A DNA stretch of 64,000 nt from Platycnemis pennipes (Eukaryota; Arthropoda; Insecta; Odonata; Platycnemididae): assembly GCA_933228895.1 (NCBI GenBank), contig OW121852.1, forward strand, positions 62,476,872 through 62,540,871. Reading direction: 5' to 3'. Below, piece by piece: positions 42,589 through 53,440 of this stretch; positions within the stretch are counted from its first letter, which is position 1; every line of letters begins with the position of its first letter. The notes beneath the pieces were generated by a model that was not told the DNA's origin, searched no databases, and saw only the letters and a list, made by a program, of their open reading frames with translations. Made by a program: the position numbers and the translations under genes.

Positions 42589-44195
42589 GTAAGTACTCCA
42601 AAGATAATATTTCGTACAGCACTAGGATAATATTTTTTATGACAATTGAAATTATCAGTAGTTAGATGAATTAGTTATGTACTTCAACATTTGGGAATGA
42701 AACAACACGTTTTTATCTTCAGCATTATGAAAGTAGATGAATTTAACAGAATGCCTTTCTTTCTCGGAATGAAATCTTATTTACTTAGCTCCCAAGATAT
42801 GGCTATTAAATTCGTCGGTATTGATGGCCAATTTCTTCAATGCTTTCATAATATAAACCTTTCTTGTGTATTATTTCCTTTCACTCAACATATTTCTTCA
42901 TGTTTCATACCAACTGATATGTCCAACCATATCCCGTCACTTCTCAGCTTAATTAGTACTCCCTTGTCTATGAGATTCATCTTTGGAGTCTTATAATCCT
43001 CCATAGTATCATGCTCTATTTTTTATATTTTACTGGTTATCCCGTATCCTCTTTTACGGACACTTTTTCGTTTGTCTTCCTTTCCTTTCGTTTTATTTCT
43101 TCATTTTTTGCTCAGTTATGAATCTCAGGAGTTTGGAATATATTTTCGATACTTCTCCCTGTCGAATCATTACAACCTATCGTTCTCATTTCAGCACCTA
43201 CTCAAACCTTTTCCTTACGTCCCAGCCTATGTTATCCGTCATCATCTCTCTTCTGTTCTTCATATAATATTTCCTCCCTTGAGAAATTGGGTCTCCTCAA
43301 AGTATCTGCGGTCATCTGTCCATTTTTGTCTAAGATTCAGCAAAACTCTCTGCTGAATTCTTCCTCTTACTCTATGATATCCTCCTGTATCTTCTACAAT
43401 CCATCTCTTTTACGAAAATGCTCATCACATACGCCATCTGATGATTTATCTTCCCTCTAAGAGATTTCTTGCGTTGATTTTGTAATGCGTATAACATTAA
43501 CGGGATGATGGAGGATTGATGACAATTCAAAAAAAGATTTGTGGGAATTGAGCGAGCGTTTTGAAAAATGCGCGCAATTCCTATTATTGCTGATTCATTC
43601 CCGTCACCCTTTTCTTGGGAATTTTTTATTCCATTGTACCCTCTTGATTCGGTCCGTCTCCGTTTAACCTTAGCCCCCTCCTTGTACTACTCCCACTCCC
43701 TTGCGGGATTCCTCAGTTCTCCCTGTGCAACCTTAATCTTCCTTTCCTCTATCCTTCTCATCTTTCTTCACTTCTCCTTCCTTCCAAGACAACCCACAAA
43801 TCGATTCTCTATCTCCCTTTCCGAATCCAATATCTTCATTCTCCTCGCCTCCCATTCTATTTCCCTGGTTGCCCCTCTGCCCCATTTGACCAATCCCTTT
43901 CTAAGTTAGGAATGCTCCCCTCTTCTTATCATCCGGCTTCCCCATCTCTTTTCATTACACGACGACTAGCTCTCCATATAACGTTCCCCTTTTTTACTTC
44001 GGATCGAACTCTTTTGCGGACTCATCCTACTTTTCCTCATTCTTTCATTTTATTTGTCGTGTTCGGGGCACGTGAGACAGAATTATTGAAGAACCGTGGT
44101 TTAATTTACAGCTTCGTCGGTCATTCTTCTGTTGAAATTTGGCATTTTTTATTTTGAAGAAGTGGAGTGTTGAGACCGAGAATTCCATGAAGAAT
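42589..44195. other. No recognised element; strongly pyrimidine-rich at 43000-43480 and 43560-44060
   Basis: The plus strand is C/T-dominated over about 1 kb, which leaves long but low-complexity open frames (for example 43568-43909, Ser/Leu/Phe-rich). A short hairpin ATTCAGC...GCTGAAT lies at 43335-43359. Confidence 0.4.
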
Positions 44196-44199
44196 GTGG

Positions 44200-44310
44200 A
44201 ATTCCATTTTGAATTGGAAAACTAATATAAAACCTAAGCGTTCCAATATGTAAAATATTTTATTATGATTTGTTTCGTGGCGTTGTGGTGTCTTCAGGTG
44301 AAAGTAATTG
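44200..44310 (-). mobile_element. Penelope-like 3' terminus with hammerhead-like core
   Basis: The minus strand reads CACCTGAAGACACCACAACG, CCACGAAACAAATCATAATA and AAATATTTTACATATTGG. CTGAAGA fits the CUGANGA core and GAAAC follows after a short segment. Nearby 44288-44375 has five CTTCAG repeats. Confidence 0.6.
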
Positions 44311-44384
44311 TAAATCTTCAGACTAAGACCTTCAGACAGTATCTTCAGGTTGCAAGTAGTATCTATGCTTCAGTTTACAAGTCC

Positions 44385-44480
44385 TTGTATTATGATATGT
44401 TTCGCCCTTATCATTAAGTCCTTATGCCTCAAGATGCTGCATCGTAGCGAAATATGTGGTAATATAGTATTTACTATGTG
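44385..44480. repeat. Divergent inverted pair of Penelope-like termini
   Basis: Left, minus: TTAATGATAAGGGCGAAACA, TATCATAATACAAGG. Right, plus: CCTCAAGATGCTGCATCGTA, GCGAAATATGTGGTAATA. The left arm shares GAAACA-ATCATAATA with 44200-44310. Confidence 0.55.
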
Positions 44481-44774
44481 GAACGATTAAGTTTTTTTTT
44501 GCTTTTCTATTCAACATTTTCATCTCCCTATTCATCAATTCCTTTTCCATTCTTATCCTTGGTATGTTTGTTATCGCCATTATGCTTATCTTTCTGAGTA
44601 CATACATGTATGGGTTCTTAGAAAATTCGCAACCTTGATGTATAAAGTATTATAAGTTTCAAGTGGAAAATAATAGTTTAAACCCTTGTCCGCTTTGAGA
44701 AAAGCGGAAGCGCCACTGGAAAATGAGAATATCATTTTCCTGTGCTCATTATCTGTTGAGTATCTGTTCACCTA

Positions 44775-44960
44775 CCGCGTGACCAGGTTGATAATGCGCT
44801 GGTTCTGGCAATTCGGAGGCCGTAGGTAGGAATAACGCCCTGGGAACTGGTTTTTTTGTCGTAAGATTAATGTGCGAGGTCACACGTTGCAACATTGACT
44901 TAGCAGTTGAGGCACCTAAAATACCCAAGTCAAGGACTACAACTGAGACTCTGTACCTTA
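44775..44960 (+). mobile_element. tRNA-derived SINE, family B
   Basis: CGCGTGACCAGGTTGATAAT, GCGCTGGTTCTGGCAATTCG head with a worn B box; the 3' part GTTGAGGCACCTAAAATACC, CAAGTCAAGGACTAC parallels GTTGAAGCATCAAATATTCC, CATGACTACTGACTAC at 52535-52565. Confidence 0.6.
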
Positions 44961-45534
44961 CTTGTCACGCCTTTGACAGTTTTAACCCATTTATATACCT
45001 ACACCACCTACACTACTATTTGTACAGGAAATTTGGAGAGTCATAATTCGATTCCCAACTGTTTAGAACTTCATACTTTATTCTTTCAAACTAGCCTTCT
45101 ACGCCAGTTTTCTGCGTTTCGTAAGTTTATATACCTCTCCTTCCCCTGATATTTGCCTGTTTTGGTGTATATAGCTATCGATTTCTAAGACTGCTCTTGT
45201 TCTCAAGCGTCGTAGTCAATGTGAGGGTGCCTATCTGATCGGTTTTTTACTATCTTTTATTTGGTTATTGCTCTTTTTTGGTATTCCATTGATCCATGGT
45301 AGGTTATGATCGACCGTATCTCCACTGTTTACCCAATTGGATATTTATTTTCTGAAACTTTTGACATCCTAGGTATCTTTCCGTCTCTTCTCACCCTCTA
45401 TGGCCATTTTTTTCTGGAGCCAAAGTAAATGAAAAGGTGAAGAATCATGTATGTCTTAAACATTACACTCCTTCATTATGTTATTATGGTTGATTGAGGC
45501 GCACGACATCTAATACCCTTTATGTCACTTAGAA

Positions 45535-45815
45535 TAGGTGGGTATTTGGGACGAGGCAGGAGTTTTTACGGATTGGAGGAAGGGTGGAGAAAAATCTGGT
45601 GTCGCATTATCCTCCTCTTTACGAATAGTGCCAAGGGGTTTACGATGTAGCGTCCCATCTGACAGACGGAGTGCTGAACTTGAAGTTCTCCCCACTCTGC
45701 ACGTAATTAGAGACCCTGGTGTACCACTAAAAAATTTGACGATATTCGAACGTGGACATTTAGAATGGGAACACAGCAATCCTGCCACCGAAATAATTTC
45801 GTACTCTTTCTCCTT
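45535..45815 (-). mobile_element. tRNA-derived SINE (family A)
   Basis: The minus strand reads ACGTTCGAATATCGTC (B box remnant), TTCAGCACTCCGTCTGTCAG, ATGGGACGCTACATCGTAAA, CCCCTTGGCACTATTCGTAA and CCAGATTTTTCTCCACCCTT. Open frames on both strands follow the SINE and are not genes. Confidence 0.85.
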
Positions 45816-45912
45816 CACCTTGATGGTTCAATGATCGGTATAAAAAATAACTATAGCCTTATTGGTTAATCGGTGTACCGGTGTATACGGCTTTATTTGC
45901 TTTACCTTTCAG

Positions 45913-45963
45913 GCATTAATCCCGAAGAGAGAATTTGTCAGAAATTCGGCAAATAGCGTTTGA
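45913..45963 (+). CDS. Candidate terminal coding exon following 42512-42588
   Basis: An acceptor TTTGCTTTACCTTTCAG ends at 45912. Joined in phase 0 to the exon at 42512-42588, the sequence continues ALIPKREFVRNSANSV and then TGA (45961-45963). That would give a short hydrophilic C-terminus after a hydrophobic stretch. The intron would be 3.3 kb. No clear polyadenylation signal was spotted close behind. The phase match has a one-in-three chance of being accidental, so the link is weak. Confidence 0.22.
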   Translation, partial: ALIPKREFVRNSANSV

Positions 45964-47510
45964 AATGTTGTAAATAATGTATAAATACATGTTACATGGA
46001 TATAGTAAATAATTCTTTCTATTTTATGCTTGGTTGTGAAAATTTAAAGGTTATCGTAAGGGTATTAAAGTAACCTAACGGGGTAATAAGGGTTAAAAAT
46101 ATATTTCACCGATCAGTTGCACTCACATTTTTATTCACACGTGGCTTTTTTTACAAGAATAATCTTCTTTAATTGTGATTTCTTTAGCTTCTTTTACACC
46201 CGCTAGGTCGCAAATCTGTTGGATTGGCTAAATAATTTTATTTATTCTCTAGCCCTATGTGTGGACCTATGTATTAGTTATTGACTCGTTAGCTGGTGAC
46301 CTTTGGCATTTTAGTTATTCAGGTATAAAAAGTTAATCCACTCCACAATCGTCGTTATTGTAGTGTGTTTATTTTTTCAATGTTCTCAGCAAATAAGCAT
46401 GTCCACACTTTGGTATTTATGTATTGATTCAACTGAAAATCTAAGTACGATTAATTAAATCATGATTTTGGCGTATGTTTTGATTATTAATTAGCCGTGA
46501 CGAAGTATGTGATAGTGAAATCATATCATTTGAATTTAGTTCAACTTTATGTTGAACAACTTTTCATATGTCAAACCGTAGGATTGATATATTTATGTTT
46601 CATATCCAACCGCACATACGTGAACCATAAGAACTAATATGTCCTGTGTGTTTGAGATGTTTTTACGTTTTATCTAGCCTCGATAAAAAAATATCTCTCG
46701 TTTGTGGGTTTGGTTTTTTAGTTGAATTCGTTTCGCATCTATTGTGGCTAGAATGAAAGTGATGCTGGCAATTTAAGCAGTCACTAAGATTCTTCAAAAA
46801 TTCCTGTTTTGAAGGCGTCGAAGGGTGGCACACCCGATATGTTTAGAAATGTCGATGTTATTTCTAAATAAGAGTTAAATTTTTTCCTGTTCCTCATATT
46901 TTTTACCCGCTACAATAATATCCCCTTCGTCGAACGCGTGATGAACTTGACTTCTTGAGCAATGTCACGTTTCTCCACAAATTTTAGTCTCTGTTTGTTC
47001 AGTGCCCAAAATATTGAGAACGAATTTAATTTATGTAGCTTATGAATGGATATCGGAATAGATGTAAGAGAGTTTGCGGAAAATAAGGCACTTTAGATGT
47101 GTTATGTCTATTTGTTCTCTTATGCGTGCCGTTAATGCGTTGAACCGTAAGATCAAAATCTCTTTCTTCTGCTCATAAACTATCGACCTTCACGCAGGCT
47201 ACCAAATTGCCTCGTAAATTCGAGTGATGAAGAGAGGCTATTGACCCGGCAATGTCGGGAAATTTTCATTGCATGTAAGGTCGTTTGAATAAGAGATAGG
47301 GTAAGTTTAATGTTTGCAATCATTGGTTCGAATGGACGGGAATGTTTTTATTGCCTCACATCACGAATGTCGCTCGCTCTCTTGTAAAAATCATTTGCCT
47401 TATCCTTGTATCCGTCTGTGGAGAGAGCTTATGCTTTCTGGAGTGGTGGAAGGGACGTGAATATGGGAAAACCTACGATCGTGATCTATCTCTTGGCTCG
47501 TCATTCGTAT
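45964..47510. other. No recognised gene or element
   Basis: AT-rich sequence without repeats or motifs. It would include a 3' UTR if the terminal exon is real. Confidence 0.4.
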
Positions 47511-47512
47511 TG

Positions 47513-47585
47513 GTGATGAATTACCTACTGCCACACACCTAAGAAATGGCTTGCTGGTTATCAGGTGATAAAGATGTAAATGAAA
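47513..47585 (+). mobile_element. CR1-like LINE 3' end
   Basis: AATTACCTACTGCCACACAC, CTAAGAAATGGCTTGCTGGT, TATCAGGTGATAAAGATGTA. Plus orientation, moderately diverged. Confidence 0.75.
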
Positions 47586-47796
47586 TGATAACGGCCTTCA
47601 GTATCCCTTCGTCCCGAACTGTCTGTCCTATCCACTCATTAAGCTGGCTCGTAATATCCACTTACAATTGTCTTCCCTTCCCCAACCATGATGGACGCTT
47701 CAGTCGTCGTTCTTTCCATCCTTTGCACTTTTCCCATTCTCCAAAACACTAACATTTCTAAAGTTTCCAACATTTTTTTGTCAAGTTTCCTTAGAC

Positions 47797-48270
47797 CTAT
47801 GTATCACATCCATACAGAGTCACGCACTGAATTAACCTCTTCCCCAGCATTGCCTTTATACCCCCAATCCAGGTTTTTGTCATGAGTTCTCTTCTTTCGG
47901 TTAACGCTTCATTAATCTGAACAATACTTCTCCTAACACCGTCATTCCTACGCCTACTTTTGTCCAGTAAGCTACCCAAGTAACGAATCCGTTCCACCTG
48001 CACTAACCGATGCCCTCTAGTATTTATTATTCAGTTTCTCCAGTTCTACCCCCGAGAAATCTCATGTTTGCGCTTTCACTTTTAATTCATTTTCATCCCG
48101 AAACTATGGTGCTGAATTTTTAAGGCGACTAAAAAGCGTTTGCAATTCTTTGACTCAGTAACACTTGTCTTCGGCAAACTTCTCCGAAATATTACTTATC
48201 CCACTTTTTATGCCTGTGTAAAATAATTTCTATGCCTATTTTACGATTTATTTCAAATTTATAGGTATTA
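47797..48270 (-). pseudogene. LINE reverse transcriptase fragment, third endonuclease-type family
   Basis: From right to left on the minus strand: FAEDKCY, a stop, VKELQTLFSRLKNSAP, FRDENELKVKAQT (the motif after FADD), then in an open frame MQVERIRYLGSLLDKSRRRN, DGVRRSIVQINEALTERREL, GIKAMLGKRLIQCVTLYGCD. YLGS, R..I..A and LYGC(ET) are conserved in the palm/thumb of these LINEs. It may extend to about 47600. The FADD motif is FAED here. Confidence 0.75.
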
Positions 48271-48940
48271 AAAAGTACTGGGGTTAGCGAGAAACCTGCT
48301 TAGCTCACCGCACTATTCTTGCTTAGCATTACAACTACTATGAGAGAATAGGTCAAATATTAAGTATCCACGATGGATAATAATTTACTTGAAAATTTGC
48401 CTAAATAATACCATTGTAATGAAATTTTTATCGAGTGATTATCATGATTTTTACCTATGTAGTGTGTGACTCAGAGGATGTTATTTTATATGTGGAAGGC
48501 AAGAAATGTTTTGCTACTATGCTAATTGTATGCTATGTGTGTCTTGTATTATTCAGTAAGGTTACACTACCTTTTTAGACGCTTAAACCTGCACTAATTA
48601 TATCTTCACCGAGTGATGAGCGTATTAATTTCAAAGTATTTATATATGTCCGGATGCGTCATAAGCTCTGGAGCTATAGAATGAGTTATTTTGACTCAGC
48701 GGAGTCTGCTCACAAACCCAATGAGACTCGGTAGGACCACAATATGTGTGAATTACTTTATTCTCCTTTGTGTTGCTCTCTGAATTTCTAACATTTTGTT
48801 ATACTTTATGTAGTATTATAAAATACAAAAATAATAATAACCCTTTTAACAAATATGGCTGCTCTCCATTCTACTAAAACCAATTTCGAAGTAAGCCTAA
48901 TTCATCTGGGTCTCTTATAATATCGACATATATTCTATGC
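48271..48940. other. No recognised gene or element
   Basis: AT-rich sequence without repeats. Confidence 0.4.
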
Positions 48941-48946
48941 AGCTAT

Positions 48947-48954
48947 TATAAAAG
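48947..48954 (+). promoter_or_regulatory. Candidate TATA box
   Basis: TATAAAAG, 61 bp upstream of the ATG at 49008 and at the edge of a CpG-rich segment. Confidence 0.3.
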
Positions 48955-49007
48955 CAGACTGATATTGAACTCTTGGATTTACCTTCCTCTTTGCTATTCA
49001 ATAGCCA

Positions 49008-49181
49008 TGGCAGAGTACTGCCAGTTGGTTTTCGAAGGAAACATTTTATATCTCGCGCTAAAATTGGCCGCGGATCAAGCAATCCGACACGCGAACGAAA
49101 TTAAATTACGGAATAATTCATCGGAGTTTTTAGCTCTCGCGCGGCAGCCGCGGTATGGCGCGCGGGGAACGCGTTTTTAAA
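49008..49181 (+). CDS. Candidate small open frame behind a TATA box (57 codons)
   Basis: It begins ATAGCCATGG, a good eukaryotic start context, and reads MAEYCQLVFEGNILYLALKL, AADQAIRHANEIKLRNN, SSEFLALARQPRYGARGTRF, then TAA. Composition is more balanced than chance frames nearby, and the 3' half lies in CpG-rich DNA. No family is recognised. It could be a small gene, a first exon, or an accident of a CpG island. Confidence 0.2.
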
Positions 49182-49440
49182 AATAAACATGTGCCTACTC
49201 TTCATCCGTCCGAGAGAAAAACGGAAGTCTTCGCCCTGATGAATACTCTGCTGCTTCCCGTGTCTCGCCTTTCGTGTTCCGACACGCTCCTCGGGAAACC
49301 TCAGAAGGTGACGGAGCGCGCGGGGAATAATGGTACCTAATAAAAAACCTTTTAAAGGAATCACCCCGGAAGTAGATTGGAACTTTTTTACTGCCCATAT
49401 CTCACCGGATCCCCGCGCGCGTCGCGCAAAAAGAACAAGT
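49050..49440. other. CpG island-like segment
   Basis: This is the densest CpG in the window (TCTCGCGCGGCAGCCGCGG, GGCGCGCGGGGAACGCG, CCCCGCGCGCGTCGCGC), free of repeat motifs. A TAAT-rich homeodomain-like core, AACGAAATTAAATTACGG, sits at about 49095-49112. It is a candidate promoter or enhancer. Confidence 0.4.
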
Positions 49441-50655
49441 GGGCGTATTTTTTTTTCTTTCCAAACTTTGGGAAATTTTTCTTCTGTCGTGTCGGTTATA
49501 TGGCGAGCACCTCACGCAACAACGTCGCATTTCGCGAGAAAATGAATGTCTTGTGATGTATCATCTTGAACGAGCTTCGGGACTTGGTGAACTTATCCTC
49601 TGGTATAGTTTTTTTCCTGTATCGCTTCGTCTATTTTTGCCATTCTCTATCATGAGTTGATCTTATGCGGTAGGTAAGTGATGGAGAGCATAGCGTTAGA
49701 ATTCTGTCATTATAGGTATTACCATAGAGTAAGTATAATATAAAGGGCCTATCGTATACGGCAAAACTTATACATTTTGGACGTAGTACTGGAAGATTTT
49801 CATGGGTGGCGTGGTAAGAAATTTTAGCGTTATGTCACTAACAATATATATCGCTTCCATTGCTTTCGTTTTTCTAATCGAATTAATCGGCACAATCGAG
49901 AAGTGTCTTGTAGTCTGCTTCGTCTGCTCCTTGCAGGGGTGGTTTGTATGTATTTCATAAAACAACAAGGAATTCCTTGTGTAATGAGATCTATTTGATT
50001 CAATGGTGAGAAAAATGTTGATTTATCCATGTGACTGTTGACGTTAGGTAAAGGCATATCGCACCATTATAATAAAATAACAAAACTACAGCAATATCAT
50101 ATGTTATGTACCACTTTAGCCGATTATAAAAACGAAAGTAATGGAAGCGATGTAGGTATGGCGTTTGTTACTTAACGCGAAAAATTCTCATCACTTCATC
50201 TATGGAAATCTTCCAGGATGTCAAAAACGCAAAACTGTTTTTCCCTATGCAGAGAGCACTCTATATTATACTTAATTTCTATGGTATTATTTATCTCGAA
50301 AAGTTTCACTACTTCGTATCGTGTTGGAGCTCTTCTTTTCCTTTTCAACAGTTTGATTGATGTTTTATGTTTTTAGTTATAAATATAAGGAATGATTGCT
50401 TATCTGCTTTTAAATTTCATTTATCGTTAAAATATTGACAATGCTAGCATATCCATACAAACGATGAACAAAAGCAGTGAACTGGTAAATTACTTTAAGG
50501 AGGTGCAAACTCAATATACGTTACATACTTTACATATTTCCATAAGTTGTCACCCCAATGCATAAACTAAATAGTTCGTTGAAAATTGCCAGAGGAGAAA
50601 GGTGCTAAAATGTTATAAAAAATCATCTTAATTTATTTTTAGTTGTGTTTTTACC
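49441..50655. other. No recognised gene or element
   Basis: AT-rich sequence without repeats. Short open frames on the minus strand (49768-50057) have no motif. Confidence 0.35.
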
Positions 50656-50659
50656 ATTA

Positions 50660-50925
50660 CCTTATAGTAGAAGGTCAGAAGCTAGAGCAGGTGCAGCAAT
50701 TTGTAGCTATCTAGCTAGTGTGTTGGAAGAAAACGGGTATAACGGCATTGAAGTGAGAAGAAGAATTGTATTGGCAAAAGAAACTTTTGCTCGTAGTCGT
50801 TAACTAATGACAGGGCGGAGGTTTAGAAGGGAAAGCTAGACAAGAAAAGACTAGTGAAAAGTTTAATATGGAGCGTGGCACTCTATGGTGCGAAAATGTG
50901 GGTTGTAGGAAAGAATTCAACCGTG
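50660..50925 (+). pseudogene. LINE RT fragment, second RTE-like subfamily, 5' piece
   Basis: VEGQKLEQVQQFVAI, LASVLEENGYNGIEVRRRIV, LAKETFARSR and YGAWHSMVRKCGL (from W.VALYGAETW.L). This is the YLGS...R.RI..AK.AF block of the RT C-terminal region. It is interrupted by the inverted-repeat element to its right and continues at 51165. Confidence 0.75.
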
Positions 50926-50970
50926 TCAGACGAGATTTGGTGGAACAGCATGATCGTAAATAATTAATCC

Positions 50971-51167
50971 AAACTTTTCAGATATATAATAGTACATACT
51001 GTCCACAAATTTATTTGAAACAAGGCTACATGTGGTTCAACTCTTGACGCGTCATCATTGGGTCTTGGTCAAAACTAGAGTTGGAACAAGTGGAAGCGTT
51101 AAGCGTTGGAACACGTGTAGTCTTGATTCAAATAAATTTGTGGACAGTACTATATCTGAAAAGGTTT
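50971..51167. mobile_element. Inverted-repeat MITE, mariner/Tc1-like ends
   Basis: The inner core 50999-51147 starts CTGTCCACAAATTTATTTGA and ends with its reverse complement, flanked by TA on both sides. About 31 of the first 33 bases of the two ends agree, and weaker complementarity continues inward. Outside, AACTTTTCAGATATA (left) and TATATCTGAAAAGGTT (right) extend the inverted repeat. There is no transposase. TA flanks and this terminal motif fit Tc1/mariner-type MITEs. Confidence 0.8.
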
Positions 51168-51480
51168 TACTTTATTTATTTAGGAAAGAAGATGAAAATA
51201 GACTTAGCGCTTTTGAGATGTGGGTATGGAGAAGGTTTGAGAAAGTAGAATCTGCCGAAAGGAGTATAAACAATGAAGTGCTAGAACTGGTAGGAGAGGA
51301 AACAAATTTGAGTGAGGAAATTAGGAGAAGGCAGAATATGTGGATAAAGCAGTTAATAAAGGGCGAAGGCGTTTTGAAAGACGTGATAGAGGGGAGAATG
51401 CTGGGTAAGCGGTGTAAAGAGAGGAGTAGAACGAGTAGTTTGGATAGAATGATGGGAGGTAGAAGTGTTAGGGGCTGAAG
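51165..51480 (+). pseudogene. LINE RT C-terminal fragment, second RTE-like subfamily, 3' piece
   Basis: RKEDENRLSAFEMWVWRRFE, KVESAERSINNEVLELVGEE, TNLSEEIRRRQNMWIKQLI, KGEGVLKDVIEGRMLGKRCK, then ERSRTSSLDRMMGGRS and a stop. The open frame of about 100 codons is the best-preserved copy of this subfamily and was used to recognise 13455-13870 and 33420-33850. It is the right-hand continuation of 50660-50925. Confidence 0.85.
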
Positions 51481-52385
51481 ACGGACATCATGTGAAATAA
51501 TGGGGTTTTGTGTGAAGGATTAAGTGTCCATTTACAATTACCTTCACCGGTAGAACAATAATAATAATTATCATTAGTAGTGATATAAGGGTAAGGTCGT
51601 TAGATGGGCAACAAATGTACTTTTTAACATTTTCTTGCAATTGTATCCTTCTCATGATCTTCTTTAGCTCCCAATGCTGTGAAGGCATTCTGCGCTCCCC
51701 ACCCTGTTTACCGTACATTATTCCTATCTTGTCCTTCAAAATATTCTTAGCTCCTTAACACTTGTTACGTACACTCAGTCTGTCTTCTTCTAATTTATTT
51801 AATCATCTTCCTTTCATTCCTCATCATTTGGATGCGTTTTCTAATATTTCCTCTAGATGCGTACTGTTACTTAATCCAACTCATCTCAAGTTTATATTTA
51901 GGTACTTCATCTTTCCATACACAACTACACTCTTAGATTCTCTTTTACTTGGGTTTTCTTCGTTGTCATTATTTTCTGGCCATTACGTCACCATCGGAAC
52001 TGATGTAATGGAGAGCTACAGTCGTAGTGGATCAATTGCCGTGAGTAACGCCATATACAATGCTCGTGCCCAATTGTTATAAGTTATGCTGAATCTCGTG
52101 ATTAGATACATCAGTTTTCAAGATGTGAATGTGCCAGGTTGAAGGCATTGATTTCCTCAGTGATGGTGAATGCATCAAAATAATGACATGATGAATGAAA
52201 TTGTCAAAGATATTAATGGTCAAGACTTTTCGACAGTCAGTTTCCTTTATCCGTCTTCTTAAGTGTACGGTGATTTCCAATGCCCTATTTGCATTTCCAC
52301 AGCAGTCGTATTGCTCAACGATGATTGATTAATGATATGAAAATGTGTAAGTGAGGTATTGTTTCAACCTTCCGTGTAATTCTAC
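51481..52385. other. No recognised gene or element
   Basis: AT-rich sequence. The 106-codon plus-strand frame at 51762-52082 is Leu/Ser/Phe-rich without a motif. Confidence 0.4.
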
Positions 52386-52387
52386 AT

Positions 52388-52570
52388 GTTACCGGCCGTT
52401 AGAGCAGGGTTGGCATCGCGCTTGCCAAGAAACGCAAAGGTAACGGACTCGAATCCCGCCCAGGGCATGGAATTGTGTTGGTCCTAGGATCAACATCGAA
52501 GGTTGGACGGTGCTATATAGCCTCAGCCGTTGAAGCATCAAATATTCCCATGACTACTGACTACGTCTAC
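52388..52570 (+). mobile_element. tRNA-derived SINE, family B
   Basis: CCGGCCGTTAGAGCAGGGTT, GGCATCGCGCTTGCCAAG and the B box GGACTCGAATCCCGCCC are clear. The 3' part reads TAGCCTCAGCCGTTGAAGC then CATGACTACTGACTACG. The pol III promoter elements are largely intact. Confidence 0.75.
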
Positions 52571-53004
52571 GTAATTCCTATTTAGAGAGTAATTGTGTAA
52601 TTCCTAATTAGTAATTGCGTGATTTTCATCTCCAATTGCTCTTTCTATGGAATTGGTAGAATCTCTCTTTTCTCCGTGAAAGTCATACTATGTCTCAAAA
52701 CCCTGCTGGTGATTTGTGCGTCTTCTTTTTCATGTATTCCTTCGTTTGAAGTTTCTTCTACTCCTGTGTCTGCTCTTTCGTGTGGATGGGGTTGTCTGGT
52801 TACGTCAGCTCCTGTAGGATGGCGTGAGAATTGATCGCATAGTAATTCCGTTCTTGAGTATAAGGTGAGGCATTGGACATGAATGGAGAAGGAGGAAATG
52901 CTCAAAGTAGGTGAGGGGGGTAGGAATTTACTGTAAGAAAATAGTAGGAGGCAGAGTTAGCTGATTGAACCAGTGGAAAGGGAATTCAGCAATTGGCTGG
53001 ATCC
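52571..53004. other. No recognised gene or element
   Basis: No repeat match; short open frames only. Confidence 0.35.
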
Positions 53005-53440
53005 AAATCTACATAATAAGCACCATCTACATAATGCAAATCACCAAAAAGGTGTATGGCAGGGGGTGAATTCCCACAAAATGTGCATTAAATATCATGC
53101 TTAAAAAGGATTAGTAACTATATTCTAGTCGAAGAATAGTAATTTAAAAAAAGATAAAAATAGCAAACAAGCATACACAAACATGCTGTTAGTTGGGTTA
53201 GTTTTAAGTCCTTATTATAGCATGCAACTACTTATGCTATCCACTATATAATATATCTATTTACAGCGATTATATCTCTAATTGTACGAGGAAAGCAAGG
53301 CATTTTGAATTTGTCAGTCCGACAATCAATTTCTTTATTTTATGACCATGGTCCAGACTACCATAGTTAGTTGTAGTTCGCAAAATTTTTTTAACGTAGG
53401 CAATGTAAACATTGTCTTTGAATTTGGTATAGCATTGGAT
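53005..53440 (-). mobile_element. CR1-like LINE 3' UTR with remnant of RT C-terminus
   Basis: Starts AATCTACATAATAAGCACCA, then ATGCAAATCACCAAAAAGGT and GTATGGCAGGGGGTGAATTC. The AT-rich UTR parallels 3770-3990 block by block, and TCTCTAATTGTACGAGG to about 53420 corresponds to the end of the RT gene (SFFPRTI region read in reverse). It is the most complete orphan 3' end here. Confidence 0.85.

Noticed and set aside
43568..44157. Hydrophobic protein genes (113 and 81 codons)
   Set aside because: Long pyrimidine-rich tract; Leu/Ser/Phe/Pro composition follows from C/T bias, not from selection for a protein.
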